DNA from: Brevundimonas subvibrioides
GTDB lineage: Bacteria; Pseudomonadota; Alphaproteobacteria; Caulobacterales; Caulobacteraceae
DNA length: 64,000 bases
Assembly: GCF_002280785.1 (NCBI RefSeq)
Contig: NZ_NCEQ01000002.1
Location: 62,001-126,000, forward strand
Direction of reading: 5' to 3'
Shown: piece by piece, positions 8,397 through 17,568 of the stretch
How positions within the stretch are numbered: position 1 is the first letter of the stretch
Layout: every line of letters starts with the position of its first letter
The notes under the pieces: generated by a model
Database searches by the model: none
What the model was told of the DNA's origin: nothing
What the model saw: only the letters and a program-made list of their open reading frames with translations
Made by a program: the position numbers and the translations under genes

Positions 8397-9406
8397 CCCA
8401 CCTTCACCCGCGTCGCCGCCTCGGGGAGGTCTTCCCCGAACGCCCGCTGGTAGAACTCCGCGATGGTCGGCCGTTCCAGCTCGTCGCATTTGTTCAGGAA
8501 CGTCAGCCGGAAGCTCAGCCCGATATCGCCGCCGAAGATGGTGGCGTTCTGGGCCCAGGTGATCACGGTGCGCGGGCTCATGACCGTCGAGATGTCGCCG
8601 TTCATGAAGGCGTTGCGGGTCATGTCGGCGACGCGGACCATGGCGGCGATGGCGCGCTTGCCGTCGGCGGTGTTCCATTCGGGCGCCTTGGCGACGACGA
8701 TCTCGGCCTCAACATCGTGGTCGAGGTAGTTCAGGGTGGTGACGATGTTCCAGCGGTCCATCTGGCCCTGATTGATCTGCTGGGTGCCGTGATACAGGCC
8801 CGAGGTGTCGCCCAGACCGATGGTGTTGGTGGTGGCGAACAGGCGGAACCATTTGTTCGGGCGGATGACCCGGTTCTGGTCCAGCAGGGTCAGGCGGCCC
8901 TGGGCCTCCAGCACGCGCTGGATGACGAACATCACGTCGGGGCGGCCGGCGTCGTATTCGTCGAAACACAGGGCGATCGGGCGTTGCAGCGCCCAGGGCA
9001 GCATGCCCTCGCGGAACTCGGTGATCTGTTTGCCGTCCTTGAGGACGATGGCGTCCTTGCCGACCAGGTCGATGCGGCTGACGTGGCTGTCCAGGTTCAC
9101 CCGGATGGTCGGCCAGTTCAGCTTGGCGGCGACCTGTTCGATATGGGTCGACTTGCCGGTGCCGTGATAGCCCTGGACCATGACGCGACGGTCGAAGGCG
9201 AAGCCGGCGCAGATGGCCAGGGTCGTCTGGGGGTCAAACTTGTAGGCCGGATCGGTCTCGGGGACATGGCTGTCCACCGTGTCGAACCTGGGCACCATCA
9301 TGTCGGAATCGATGCCGAAAACCTCGCGCACGGAGACCTTGCGGTGGGGTTCGAACGTCAGCAGCGGATCGGGGGTCGCGTCGAGGAGAGGAGCCATGGG
9401 CATCAT
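8393..9406 (-). CDS. cobS: Aerobic cobaltochelatase subunit CobS
   Basis: A 337-residue AAA+ ATPase that, with CobT and CobN, inserts cobalt into hydrogenobyrinate a,c-diamide. Walker A is GYHGTGKST (residues 79-87), Walker B is [11 protein letters not shown], and the sensor-1 region reads [14 protein letters not shown]. Length and N-terminus ([14 protein letters not shown]) fit the family throughout. cobT, which usually follows cobS in alphaproteobacteria, is not here; a 40-codon ORF takes its place and the plus-strand DUF2239 gene comes next. The J-domain gene commonly found upstream of cobS is present, but separated by ohr. Confidence 0.95.
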   Translation of the reverse strand: MMPMAPLLDATPDPLLTFEPHRKVSVREVFGIDSDMMVPRFDTVDSHVPETDPAYKFDPQTTLAICAGFAFDRRVMVQGYHGTGKSTHIEQVAAKLNWPTIRVNLDSHVSRIDLVGKDAIVLKDGKQITEFREGMLPWALQRPIALCFDEYDAGRPDVMFVIQRVLEAQGRLTLLDQNRVIRPNKWFRLFATTNTIGLGDTSGLYHGTQQINQGQMDRWNIVTTLNYLDHDVEAEIVVAKAPEWNTADGKRAIAAMVRVADMTRNAFMNGDISTVMSPRTVITWAQNATIFGGDIGLSFRLTFLNKCDELERPTIAEFYQRAFGEDLPEAATRVKVG

Positions 9407-9456
9407 CTAGAGGCGCCGCGCGCGCGGCTCAACACGCGCGCGGCCCGGTGCGTCAG

Positions 9457-9885
9457 TTATTCCGCCGACAGGTCCACGTCGACGTTGCCGCGGGTGGCGT
9501 TGGAGTAGGGGCAGACCTGATGCGCGGCCTGGATCAGGGCGTCGATGGTCGCCTTGTCGAGGCCGTGGTCGGTGACCTTGATGGCGATGTCGAGGTTGAA
9601 ACCTTCGCCGCGCGTGTTGGGGCCGATGCCGACCGTGGTGTGAATTTTCGTGTCGGGGCCGACCGGCGTGCCCGCCTTGCCCGAGACCAGACGCAGGGCG
9701 CCCATGTAGCAGGCGGCATAACCGGCCGCGAACAACTGTTCGGGATTGGTGCCCGCGCCGCCCTTGCCGCCCATCTCGGCGGGGAGGGACAGCAGGACAT
9801 CGATCTTGCCATCGTCGGTGGCCGAGCGGCCTTCGTCGCGGCCGCCGCCGGTCGAGGTGGCGTGAGCCTTGTAGAGGATGTTCAT
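9457..9885 (-). CDS. ohr: Organic hydroperoxide resistance protein (Ohr/OsmC family)
   Basis: A 142-residue thiol peroxidase that reduces organic hydroperoxides. The two reactive cysteines are visible: Cys59 in AAGYAACYMGAL and Cys125 in HQVCPYSNATRGN, and the motif around PEQLFAAGYA is typical of the Ohr subgroup and not of OsmC. It lies alone between cobS and the J-domain gene; no OhrR-type repressor gene is adjacent, so its redox control is not visible here. Confidence 0.93.
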   Translation of the reverse strand: MNILYKAHATSTGGGRDEGRSATDDGKIDVLLSLPAEMGGKGGAGTNPEQLFAAGYAACYMGALRLVSGKAGTPVGPDTKIHTTVGIGPNTRGEGFNLDIAIKVTDHGLDKATIDALIQAAHQVCPYSNATRGNVDVDLSAE

Positions 9886-9956
9886 GGAGCGCTCCTGGGT
9901 ATGGGGACCGCTTAAGTAGTGTCTCCTCCCTGTCGCGCCAGCGATGGGGTGGTGGA

Positions 9957-9995
9957 GACGGAGGGGGTCTCTGCTGCGGCAAGACCCCTGCCGTC
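9957..9995. repeat. Imperfect palindrome downstream of the J-domain gene
   Basis: GACGGAGGGGGTCT (9957-9970) pairs with AGACCCCTGCCGTC (9982-9995) with small bulges. The wording GACGGAGGGGG also occurs in the family A repeats, so this may be a decayed relative; it can equally end transcription from the J-domain gene. Confidence 0.5.
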
Positions 9996-10054
9996 AGCTC
10001 ACAAGGGCTCGCTGCCGCGTCCCCATTGTTGCGCGGCAGGCAGGAGACGGGGTT

Positions 10055-10729
10055 TCAGCTGGCGAGACCGGCCTTCTTCAGTGTCTTGTAGGCCTTGATG
10101 ACGCGCTGGAGCTTGGCTTCGGCGCCGCGGTCGCCCTGGTTGAGGTCGGGGTGGAAGCGTTTCAGCAGCTCATGATAGCGCGCCTTGATGCCCGCCTTGT
10201 CGGTGCGGAGGTCCAGATCGAGGTCCGCCAGGGCCTGACGCTCCAGCTTGCCGATTCGCAGGGTGTCTTCCTCGTTGACCGCCTGTTCGCGGACGCGGCG
10301 ACCGAACAGGCCGAAACTGTCCTGCCACGAGCCGGCGGCGCCTTCCGCCCGGGTCGTGCCCATCTTCGAGGCGAAGGCGGCGGCTTCGCGCGAATTCTTG
10401 CCGGCCTTCATTTCCCAGGTGGGACGGCCGCCGGTCATGGCCTCGTTTTCCTTGGCCGCGCGAACCTGGGCCTCGTTCATGCCGGCGTAGAAGTTCCAGC
10501 TCTTGTTGTACTCGGCGGCGTGCGGCTGGCAGAAATCATAGAAATCGTTCAGCCGCTCGCGCGACTTCGGCGCCCTGGCCGTCGCGGCTTTGAGACAATC
10601 GGGCCAGTCGCACGGCTTCTCGCCGGGCTTCAGGTGCAGGACATCGGCCGCGGCTTCGGCTTCGCCGGCCTTGGGCGGTTTGATCCGCATGTCTTTGAAA
10701 CGGGGTTTGTAATCGAATGACGCTGGCAT
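10055..10729 (-). CDS. J-domain-containing protein (DnaJ-like co-chaperone)
   Basis: A 224-residue protein whose last 60 residues form a J domain: LKARYHELLKRFHPDLNQGD style sequence, with the HPD tripeptide near residue 190. Residues 1-150 contain a CDWPDCLKAA cysteine pair and aromatic-rich helices typical of the alphaproteobacterial family found beside bolA and cobS. The ATG at 10727-10729 was chosen because the longer frame upstream overlaps bolA on the other strand and has no coding look. It is divergent from bolA. Confidence 0.9.
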   Translation of the reverse strand: MPASFDYKPRFKDMRIKPPKAGEAEAAADVLHLKPGEKPCDWPDCLKAATARAPKSRERLNDFYDFCQPHAAEYNKSWNFYAGMNEAQVRAAKENEAMTGGRPTWEMKAGKNSREAAAFASKMGTTRAEGAAGSWQDSFGLFGRRVREQAVNEEDTLRIGKLERQALADLDLDLRTDKAGIKARYHELLKRFHPDLNQGDRGAEAKLQRVIKAYKTLKKAGLAS

Positions 10730-10774
10730 TGACCCCAGTGTAGGGTCGAATTGGTCACCATCAAGGAAACCGAC

Positions 10775-11074
10775 ATGCTGGAAGGCCCTATCGCGTCGAT
10801 TATGCGGGAAAAACTCAAATCCGCGCTCCAGCCGACACGGCTGGAGCTCGAAGATGACAGCGCGAGGCACGCCGGACACCATCACGAAGGCGGAATGGAC
10901 GCGAAGCCCGGCGGCGAGAGCCACTTCAACCTGACTATCGTGTCGGAGGCTTTCGCGGGCCTCGGACGGGTGCAGCGTCAGCGGGCGGTGAACGCCGTGC
11001 TGGCCGACGAGCTGACGGGGTCGGTCCATGCGCTGTCGATCAAGGCCCTGACCCCTGATGAAGCCGGGGGTTGA
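10775..11074 (+). CDS. bolA: BolA family protein
   Basis: A 99-residue BolA-like protein, which pairs with monothiol glutaredoxins in iron-sulfur cluster handling or regulation. The fold is visible as IMREKLKSALQPTRLELEDDS, then SHFNLTIVSEAFAGLGRVQRQRAV with the conserved FxGxxRVxRHR-like loop, and VHALSIKALTPDE. An acidic/His loop (HAGHHHEGG) takes the place of the usual variable metal-binding loop. The ATG at 10775 follows AAGGAAA. Divergent from the J-domain gene, a common alphaproteobacterial arrangement. Confidence 0.92.
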   Translation: MLEGPIASIMREKLKSALQPTRLELEDDSARHAGHHHEGGMDAKPGGESHFNLTIVSEAFAGLGRVQRQRAVNAVLADELTGSVHALSIKALTPDEAGG

Positions 11075-11152
11075 GAAGAAACCAGCGTTCACTTCGTCTT
11101 AGAAGGTTCGTCATAGCGTCGCTTCCGGGACTTTCAGGGATGGCGCGAACGT

Positions 11153-12988
11153 ATGGTTGGATCCGAGGATATCGGCAAAAGCCTCGACTCGGGTCGCTCG
11201 GCGGGCGTCAGCGCCAGCGAGGCTGCGCAGGCTCTGACGGCGATCCTGCAGACCCAGTATCTGCGCTACATCATCATCGGCAGCTGGGCGATCGGCCTGC
11301 TGGGCACGGTCGGCTGGGTCGAGGCCATCGTCTGGTTCATCGGCACGATCGGCGCCGGCGTGATCCGCGGCAAGGTCGAAAAGGGCATGGCGGGTCGGGT
11401 TGATGCGGGCTGGGGCCTGGTGTTCCCCGCCGTCGCCACCGTGACCACCGCCGCCTGGGCCTCCGCGCCCCTGATGGCGTGGTTCTCGGACCATCCGTTC
11501 GGACATCCCCTGGCCGTGGCCCTGCTGGTCAGCGGCTATGTGCTCGTCTTCGCCCAGCTTAGAAGCTCGCCGAAACAGGCGATCGTGATCTCGTCGCCCT
11601 ATACGGTGGCGGCGCTGATCATCGCGGCCAGCCTGTGGGGCGGGCCGCTGTTCTGGCCGTTCGTGGCCATCCTGCCCTTCACCTCGGCCGGCATGTTCGT
11701 TCTGGTGACCATGACCGTGCTGCGCGAGGAGCGGATTCGCGCCTTCCAGGAGCATCAGGCCCACCTGATCGCAGAACTGCAGGGCGCCCGCGACAAGGCC
11801 GACGCCGCCAACCAGGCCAAGTCGAACTTCCTCGGCGTCATTTCGCACGAACTGCGCACGCCGATGAACGGCGTTCTGGGCGCGGCCCAGTTGCTGGGCG
11901 CCACGCGGCTGGAGACGACGCAGAGGGAATATCTGTCGATCATCCGCAACTCGGGCGACAACCTGCTGAGCCTGCTGAACGACATCCTCGACATGACCAA
12001 GATCGAGGCCGGCAAGATGACCTTCGAGATCATCGACGTCTCGCTCGAGGATCTGCATCGCCGCGTGACGGGCCCGTTCGTGGCCCAGGCCGAGTCCAAG
12101 GGGCTGGAGTTCCGCTCCACCTTCGTCGGCGAAACCCCGGCCGTGGTGAAGGGCGATCCCTTGCGCGTGTGCCAGGTGCTCCAGAACCTGCTGTCGAATG
12201 CCGTGAAGTTCACCGACGCAGGCGTGATTGATTACCGCGTCGAATCGACCCGGATCAACGACCGCCGGGTGGCCTTCGCCTTCTCGGTGACCGACAGCGG
12301 TTCGGGCATCGCCGAGGCCGATCTCGAACGCCTGTTCCAGCCCTTCACCCAGGCTGACGCCTCGTCGACCCGCCGGTTCGGCGGCACGGGCCTGGGCCTG
12401 ACCATCGCGCGGCGCATGGCCAACATCATGGGCGGCGACATCATCGTGACCTCCACGGTCGGGCAGGGCTCGACATTCACCCTCGTGGTCGAGGCGGACG
12501 TGGTCGAATGGCAGGCCGTGACCGAGGCCGAGGCCATCGATGCCGAGGTCGGCGACGGGGAAAGCCTGAACATCCTTGTGGTCGAGGATCACCCGGTCAA
12601 CCGCATGATCCTCGAAGCCTGGCTGGGTTCGGCCGGCCACTCCACCGCCACCGCCGAGAACGGCCAGATCGCCGTCGACATGGCGGGCAAGCAGCGGTTC
12701 GACCTGATCATCATGGACGTCAACATGCCGGTCATGGACGGTCTGAGCGCCACGCGCCTGATCCGCACCAAGGGGCCGAACGCGGAGACGCCGATCGCGG
12801 TCCTGTCCGCCTCGGCGCGACACGAGGACCATCAGGCGGGTCTGGAAGCCGGCGCCGACGCCTATCTGAACAAGCCGATCGACTTCGCCGCCCTGGCCCG
12901 GCTGATGCAAAAGGTGCACGGCGGCCGGACCGGCGTGCGCGTGGCGGCCGAGGTGGCCGAATTGGGCGAAACGGCGGCGGCAGCCTGA
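11153..12988 (+). CDS. Membrane-bound hybrid histidine kinase
   Basis: A 611-residue sensor kinase. The first 200 residues form about six membrane helices in pairs, then a linker helix leads to HisKA with His232 (GVISHELRTPMNG), HATPase with NLLSNAVKF and GTGLGLTIARR, and a C-terminal receiver with Asp522 in LIIMDVNMPVMDG and the lysine in LNKPIDF. Same domain order as the kinase at 5641-7404 but a different membrane region. No Hpt or DNA-binding regulator is adjacent. Confidence 0.93.
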   Translation: MVGSEDIGKSLDSGRSAGVSASEAAQALTAILQTQYLRYIIIGSWAIGLLGTVGWVEAIVWFIGTIGAGVIRGKVEKGMAGRVDAGWGLVFPAVATVTTAAWASAPLMAWFSDHPFGHPLAVALLVSGYVLVFAQLRSSPKQAIVISSPYTVAALIIAASLWGGPLFWPFVAILPFTSAGMFVLVTMTVLREERIRAFQEHQAHLIAELQGARDKADAANQAKSNFLGVISHELRTPMNGVLGAAQLLGATRLETTQREYLSIIRNSGDNLLSLLNDILDMTKIEAGKMTFEIIDVSLEDLHRRVTGPFVAQAESKGLEFRSTFVGETPAVVKGDPLRVCQVLQNLLSNAVKFTDAGVIDYRVESTRINDRRVAFAFSVTDSGSGIAEADLERLFQPFTQADASSTRRFGGTGLGLTIARRMANIMGGDIIVTSTVGQGSTFTLVVEADVVEWQAVTEAEAIDAEVGDGESLNILVVEDHPVNRMILEAWLGSAGHSTATAENGQIAVDMAGKQRFDLIIMDVNMPVMDGLSATRLIRTKGPNAETPIAVLSASARHEDHQAGLEAGADAYLNKPIDFAALARLMQKVHGGRTGVRVAAEVAELGETAAAA

Positions 12989-13082
12989 ACCTGAGGTGAG
13001 CGGCGTCGTTCAGGCCCGGCTCAAACGCCGGATCCTAATGTGGGGAGAAGTCGGAAGTCCCCGACCATTAGGAGAGTTCGCC

Positions 13083-13544
13083 GTGAAGAAGTTCACCACA
13101 GTCGCACTGGCCGCCCTGATCGCGGCCGGCAGCATGGGTGTCGCCTCGGCCGCCGACGCGCAGTCGCGCCACGACCGTCCGGATCGCCAGGAACAACGTC
13201 AGGACCGTCGCGACGACCGACGGGACGACAGCCGCGACGATCGTCGGGACGACCGTCGCGAGTACCGTCAGGACGTTCGGGCCTATGACCGTTGGCAGCG
13301 GTCGGAGCGCCGCTACAACGCTGGTCGCTATGCCCCGCCGCGCGGCTATCAGGTCCGTCAGTGGAGCTATGGCCAGCGGATGCCGAGCTACTATTCGCGC
13401 GGCTATGTCGTGAACGACTACAACCGTTACGGCCTGCGCGCGCCGCCGCGTGGATATCAGTACGTCCGCTCGGGCAATGACGTGGTCCTGGCCGCCGTCG
13501 CCGGGGGTCTGATCACCGCCGTGATTGCGGGTCTGTTCAACTAG
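13083..13544 (+). CDS. RcnB family periplasmic protein
   Basis: A 153-residue exported protein. The GTG at 13083 with AGGAGAG (13070-13076) gives a clean signal peptide (KKFTTVALAALIAAGSMGVASAADA). A strongly Asp/Arg-rich repeat follows (QDRRDDRRDDSRDDRRDD style, residues 35-60), then RAPPRGYQYVRSGNDVVLAAVAGGLI, the RcnB signature near the C-terminus. RcnB proteins are known in nickel/cobalt homeostasis in enterobacteria; most homologues have no proven role. Confidence 0.85.
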   Translation: MKKFTTVALAALIAAGSMGVASAADAQSRHDRPDRQEQRQDRRDDRRDDSRDDRRDDRREYRQDVRAYDRWQRSERRYNAGRYAPPRGYQVRQWSYGQRMPSYYSRGYVVNDYNRYGLRAPPRGYQYVRSGNDVVLAAVAGGLITAVIAGLFN

Positions 13545-13566
13545 TTTGATCCCCGCTTGATGATTG

Positions 13567-13596
13567 CGCCCCGGAGGGAAACTTCCGGGGCGTTTT
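13567..13596 (+). terminator. Rho-independent terminator after the RcnB-like gene
   Basis: CGCCCCGGA (13567-13575) and TCCGGGGCG (13584-13592) form a 9-bp stem with an 8-base loop, followed by TTTT. Confidence 0.85.
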
Positions 13597-13611
13597 CATA
13601 TGTCCAGATAG

Positions 13612-13738
13612 CGTGCCCCCCGGGCGAAGGCCGGGGTCCAGATTGCGGATTCGATGTTTGTCGGGAGTTGGCCTGCCGGAGACCAATCGGCATCTCCGGA
13701 GTTTGCATCTGGACCCCGGCCTACGCCGGGGTGCACGG
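13612..13738. repeat. Long inverted repeat, family B, upstream of the DNA ligase
   Basis: The left arm (from GTGCCCCCCGGGCG through GGGGTCCAGAT) and the right arm (ATCTGGACCCCGGC through CGGGGTGCAC) are near-perfect complements about 70 bases apart; each arm also folds on itself around a GAAGG/CTACG loop. Same architecture as 35709-35837. The ligase start lies 38 bases beyond it. Confidence 0.85.
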
Positions 13739-13775
13739 AGTGGGAGAGGCTTCAGGCTTCTTCCGATGGAGAACA

Positions 13776-15485
13776 ATGCGCGCCTTTGCCGAATTGCTCG
13801 ACCGCCTGGCGCTGACCGGGTCGCGAAACGCCAAGCTGGTGTTGCTGAGAGACTATCTGCGCGCCACGTCCGATCCCGACCGGGGCTGGGCCCTCGCGGC
13901 CCTGACCGGCGAATTGACCTTTAATGCCGCGAAGCCGGCGATGATCCGCAAGGCTGTGGAGGCCCGGGTCGATCCTGTTCTTTTCGGCTGGTCCTACGAC
14001 TATGTCGGCGACCTGGCGGAGACGGTGGCCCTGATCTGGCCGGGGAGCCCGGACCATCGGCCGAACCGGGAGCCGGAGCTGGGCGAGGTGGTCGATGCCC
14101 TGGCCCTGGCGAAGCGCGGCGAGGTGCAGGGGCTGATCGAGGGCTGGCTGGACGCCCTGGCCCCCAAGGGACGCTGGGCGCTGTTGAAGCTGGTCACGGG
14201 CGGGCTGCGGGTCGGACTGTCGGCCCAGCTGGCGCGGACGGCGGTGGCGATGATGCGGCCCGGGACGGTCACCGAGGCGCCGGAGCCGGGGGGCGGGGAG
14301 GCGACCCAACCGCTCGAGCCGCTGACCGCCGCCGACATCGTCGAGGTGTGGCATGCCGTCGAACCGCCCTATGCCGAGTTGTTCGCCTGGGTCGAGGGGC
14401 GGGCGGAGCGGCCGGACACCGAGGCGCCGGGCCGCTTCCGGCAGGTCATGCTGGCCGTCGCCATCGACGAGGCCGTGGATTTCGACAGGCTCGATCCCGC
14501 CGACTACGCCGCCGAATGGAAGTGGGACGGCATCCGCGTGCAGGCGGTGCGCGAGAACGGGGTGGCGCGGCTCTATTCCCGGCACGGGGACGAGATCACC
14601 AGCGCCTTCCCCGACCTGATGGACGCCCTGACCTTCGAAGCGGCGATCGACGGGGAGCTGCTGGTCATGCGCGCCGGATCGCAGGGAGACTGGCAGGTCG
14701 CGCCGTTCGGGGACCTGCAGCAGCGGCTGAACCGCAAGACCGTGGATGCGAAGCTGATGGCCGCCTGGCCGGCGTCGCTCTATGCCTACGACCTGCTGGG
14801 GGAGGCGGGGGAAGATTTGCGCAGTCTGCCGCTGCTCCAACGACGCGCGCGGCTTGAGGCCGTGGTGGCGGCCCACACCGGCGAGCGGCTGCATCTCTCG
14901 CCGGTGGTGGCGTTCGACAGCTGGCAGGGGCTCGGCGTTCTGCGGGCGGATCCGCCGGTGGGGGCGGCGGCCGAGGGGCTGATGCTCAAGCGCTGGGACA
15001 GTCCCTATATCGCCGGGCGTCCCAAGGGGCCGTGGTTCAAGTGGAAGCGTGATCCCCACACGGTCGACTGTGTGATGATGTACGCCCAGCGCGGGCACGG
15101 GAAGCGATCGAGCTTCTATTCCGACTACACCTTCGGGGTCTGGACGTCCGGGGGGGCGCTCACCCCGGTGGGCAAGGCCTATTTCGGGTTCACCGACGAG
15201 GAGCTGAAACAGCTCGACAAGTTCGTGCGCGACCATACGGTGGAGCGGTTCGGACCGGTGCGGTCGGTCCGGGCCGAGCGGGACTTCGGCCTGGTGCTGG
15301 AGATCGCGTTCGAGGGCCTGCAGCGGTCGCCGCGGCACAAGTCAGGGGTGGCGATGCGGTTCCCCCGCGTCAGCCGCATCCGCTGGGACAAGCCGGCCCG
15401 GGAGGCCAATACCCTGGACGACGTGATGGACCTGCTGGATTCGCTGGAGAGCGGCGGGGGACGGGTGGCGAAACAGGGTTCCTGA
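13776..15485 (+). CDS. ATP-dependent DNA ligase (PP_1105-type, LigC-like)
   Basis: A 569-residue ATP-dependent ligase. An N-terminal helical DNA-binding domain (1-200) is followed by the nucleotidyltransferase core with the adenylated lysine Lys249 in motif I (EWKWDGIRV), motif III (AIDGELLV), motif IV (AAEGLMLKR) and motif V (WFKWKRDPHTVDCVMMY), then an OB fold ending FPRVSRIRWDKPAREANTLD. The ATG at 13776 was chosen because the longer frame runs through the palindromic repeat. Such ligases usually sit with a large DEXH helicase, an exonuclease and a phosphoesterase; none of those genes flanks this one. Confidence 0.93.
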   Translation: MRAFAELLDRLALTGSRNAKLVLLRDYLRATSDPDRGWALAALTGELTFNAAKPAMIRKAVEARVDPVLFGWSYDYVGDLAETVALIWPGSPDHRPNREPELGEVVDALALAKRGEVQGLIEGWLDALAPKGRWALLKLVTGGLRVGLSAQLARTAVAMMRPGTVTEAPEPGGGEATQPLEPLTAADIVEVWHAVEPPYAELFAWVEGRAERPDTEAPGRFRQVMLAVAIDEAVDFDRLDPADYAAEWKWDGIRVQAVRENGVARLYSRHGDEITSAFPDLMDALTFEAAIDGELLVMRAGSQGDWQVAPFGDLQQRLNRKTVDAKLMAAWPASLYAYDLLGEAGEDLRSLPLLQRRARLEAVVAAHTGERLHLSPVVAFDSWQGLGVLRADPPVGAAAEGLMLKRWDSPYIAGRPKGPWFKWKRDPHTVDCVMMYAQRGHGKRSSFYSDYTFGVWTSGGALTPVGKAYFGFTDEELKQLDKFVRDHTVERFGPVRSVRAERDFGLVLEIAFEGLQRSPRHKSGVAMRFPRVSRIRWDKPAREANTLDDVMDLLDSLESGGGRVAKQGS

Positions 15486-15528
15486 CAGGCGGGGTTCCAA
15501 ATCGGGGCCAAGGCGTTAGACCCCGCCC

Positions 15529-16518
15529 ATGTCTTCGACGCTCGATACCTTCGACACACTCCTCGCCACGGGACAGCAGGCTGTCGCCGTCGATGCGGTG
15601 ATGCTGGCCAGGCTGACCCAGATCGCGGGCGATTTCGCCGTCAATCTGGCGATCGCCCTGATCATCCTGGTCGCCACGGTGTTCGCCGCGCGCTGGGCCT
15701 CGTCTGCGACGCGCAAGGCCCTGGGTCGCGTGCGGGGGTTCCGCCACGACCCGACGGTGCTGAGTTTCGCCGCGCAGGTCGTGCGGGTGCTGGTCTATCT
15801 GATCGGCTTCATCGCCGTGCTGCAGCGGCTGGGCGTGCAGACGACCTCGATCATCGCGGTGCTGGGCGCGGCCTCCCTGGCCGTCGGCCTGGCGCTGCAG
15901 GGGACGCTGTCGAACGTGGCGGCCGGGGTCATGCTGCTGGTGCTGAGGCCCTATCGTGTCGGCGATCTGGTCAATATCGGCGGCAATGTCGGCAAGGTGC
16001 AGCGGCTGGACCTGTTCTTCACCCAGCTGTCGGACGCCAACAATGTGAAGATCATGGCCCCGAACGGGAAGGTGTTCGGCGACATCATCCTGAATCTGTC
16101 GGGGCAAAAGAACCGGCGGATGGAGCTGAAACTCGGGGTCGGTTACGGCGATAATCTGAATACCGCCAAGGCGGCGCTGGTCGGAGCGGCGAGCGGCATT
16201 GAGGCGGTTCTGCCCGATCCCGCGCCCTGGGCCGGGGTGACCGACCTGCTGGACAGTTCGGTGGAGATGACCCTGACGGCGTGGACCACGTCCGATGACT
16301 ACTGGCAGGCCCGGGCCGATGTCTTCCAGGCGGCGAAGGAGGCGCTGGACGCGGCGGGTATCGAGATCCCGTTCCCGCACCAGGTCGCCGTGCCCTATGG
16401 CGACGAGGAGGCGCCGTTGCCTCTGGCGACGGAGGGCGTGCAGGGTTTGCGCGGCCGGACGAATCCCCGCAGCGCGGGGTTCGACACCCGTCCCGACGAC
16501 GACCAGAACGAGGCCTGA
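15529..16518 (+). CDS. mscS: Small-conductance mechanosensitive channel (MscS family)
   Basis: A 329-residue membrane protein. Three membrane helices (about 33-55, 78-100, 105-135) end in the glycine/alanine-rich pore helix GAASLAVGLALQGTLSNVAAG, followed by the beta domain (LRPYRVGDLVNIGGNVGKV) and an alpha/beta domain. It opens under membrane tension to release solutes during osmotic downshock. The last 45 residues are polar and variable. Starts 43 bases after the ligase and ends 6 bases before the aldolase gene. Confidence 0.92.
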   Translation: MSSTLDTFDTLLATGQQAVAVDAVMLARLTQIAGDFAVNLAIALIILVATVFAARWASSATRKALGRVRGFRHDPTVLSFAAQVVRVLVYLIGFIAVLQRLGVQTTSIIAVLGAASLAVGLALQGTLSNVAAGVMLLVLRPYRVGDLVNIGGNVGKVQRLDLFFTQLSDANNVKIMAPNGKVFGDIILNLSGQKNRRMELKLGVGYGDNLNTAKAALVGAASGIEAVLPDPAPWAGVTDLLDSSVEMTLTAWTTSDDYWQARADVFQAAKEALDAAGIEIPFPHQVAVPYGDEEAPLPLATEGVQGLRGRTNPRSAGFDTRPDDDQNEA

Positions 16519-16524
16519 TCCGCG

Positions 16525-17541
16525 ATGCGCTACGACTTTGGATCGGACAACACCGCCGGCATGGCCCCCGCCGCCCTGCAGGGGCTGATCGACGCCAATA
16601 CCGGGTTTGCCCGGGCCTATGGGGCGGATGATGTCACCGCGCGCGCGGCCGAGCAGATCCGGGCGAGGCTGGATGCGGACGCCGAGATCCGGTTCGTCTT
16701 TTCGGGCACGGCCGCCAACGCCATCGCCCTGTCCATGCTGGCCTGGCCGCACGAGGCGGTGCTGGCGCACAACGCGGCTCACATCTGCACGGACGAAACC
16801 GGCGCGCCGGGATTCTTCGGCCAGGGCCTGGGCCTGATCGGCCTGCCGGGCCTGTCGGGCAAGATCGATCAGAAGGCGCTGGAAGCCGCGCTGGACGAGC
16901 CGGAGGTCGGACACCGCCAGCCGCCGGCCGCCCTTTCGCTGACCCAGTCGACCGAATACGGCACGGTCTATACCGAGGAGGAACTGCGCCACCTGATCGA
17001 GCCGGTAAAGGCCAGGGGGTATGGCGTTCATCTTGACGGCGCGCGGCTCGCCAACGCGGCGGCGGCGGGGTTCGACCTGACCCAGATCGCGCGGCTCGGC
17101 GTCGATGTCCTGGTGTTCGGCGGAGCCAAGGCCGGCGGCCTCTGCACCGAAGCCATCGTGATGTTCGACAAGACCCTGGCCCGCAGGGTGGACAACCGGC
17201 TCAAGCAGGCGGGGCAGATCGCGTCCAAGGCGCGTTTCCTGGCCGCGCCCTTGCTGGGGATGCTGGAGTCCAACGCCTGGGAGGACGGCGCCGCCCACGC
17301 CAATCGAATGGCGGCGCGCCTGGCGGAGGGCATCGCGACGCGCTCTCCGTATGTCCTGGCCCATCCGGTCGAGGCCAACGCGGTCTTCGTGCGCATGCCA
17401 ATAAAGGCGCACGCGCGTCTCAACGAGGTGGGCTGGGCCTGCTACCGCTTCGACGACGGCTCGGTGCGGTTCGTCTGCTCATGGGCCACGGAAGAGGCGG
17501 CGGTGGATGAAATCATCGAGGCGATCGCGGGCCTTTCGTGA
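16525..17541 (+). CDS. ltaE: Low-specificity L-threonine aldolase
   Basis: A 338-residue fold-type I PLP enzyme that splits threonine or allo-threonine into glycine and acetaldehyde. N-terminal FGSDNTAG, the TGTAANAI-like phosphate loop (FSGTAANAIALS), HICTDETGAPGFF, and Lys202 in VLVFGGAKAGG as the Schiff-base lysine are all visible. Closely follows mscS and precedes the ABC exporter on the same strand. Confidence 0.92.
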   Translation: MRYDFGSDNTAGMAPAALQGLIDANTGFARAYGADDVTARAAEQIRARLDADAEIRFVFSGTAANAIALSMLAWPHEAVLAHNAAHICTDETGAPGFFGQGLGLIGLPGLSGKIDQKALEAALDEPEVGHRQPPAALSLTQSTEYGTVYTEEELRHLIEPVKARGYGVHLDGARLANAAAAGFDLTQIARLGVDVLVFGGAKAGGLCTEAIVMFDKTLARRVDNRLKQAGQIASKARFLAAPLLGMLESNAWEDGAAHANRMAARLAEGIATRSPYVLAHPVEANAVFVRMPIKAHARLNEVGWACYRFDDGSVRFVCSWATEEAAVDEIIEAIAGLS

Positions 17542-17568
17542 GACCCCGGCGCAGTCCATATCGGTCGC

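Noticed and set aside
13140..13290. CRISPR-like short repeats in the Asp/Arg-rich part of the RcnB gene
   Set aside because: The repeats are codon-level (GAC/CGT) tandem units inside a coding frame with no spacers.
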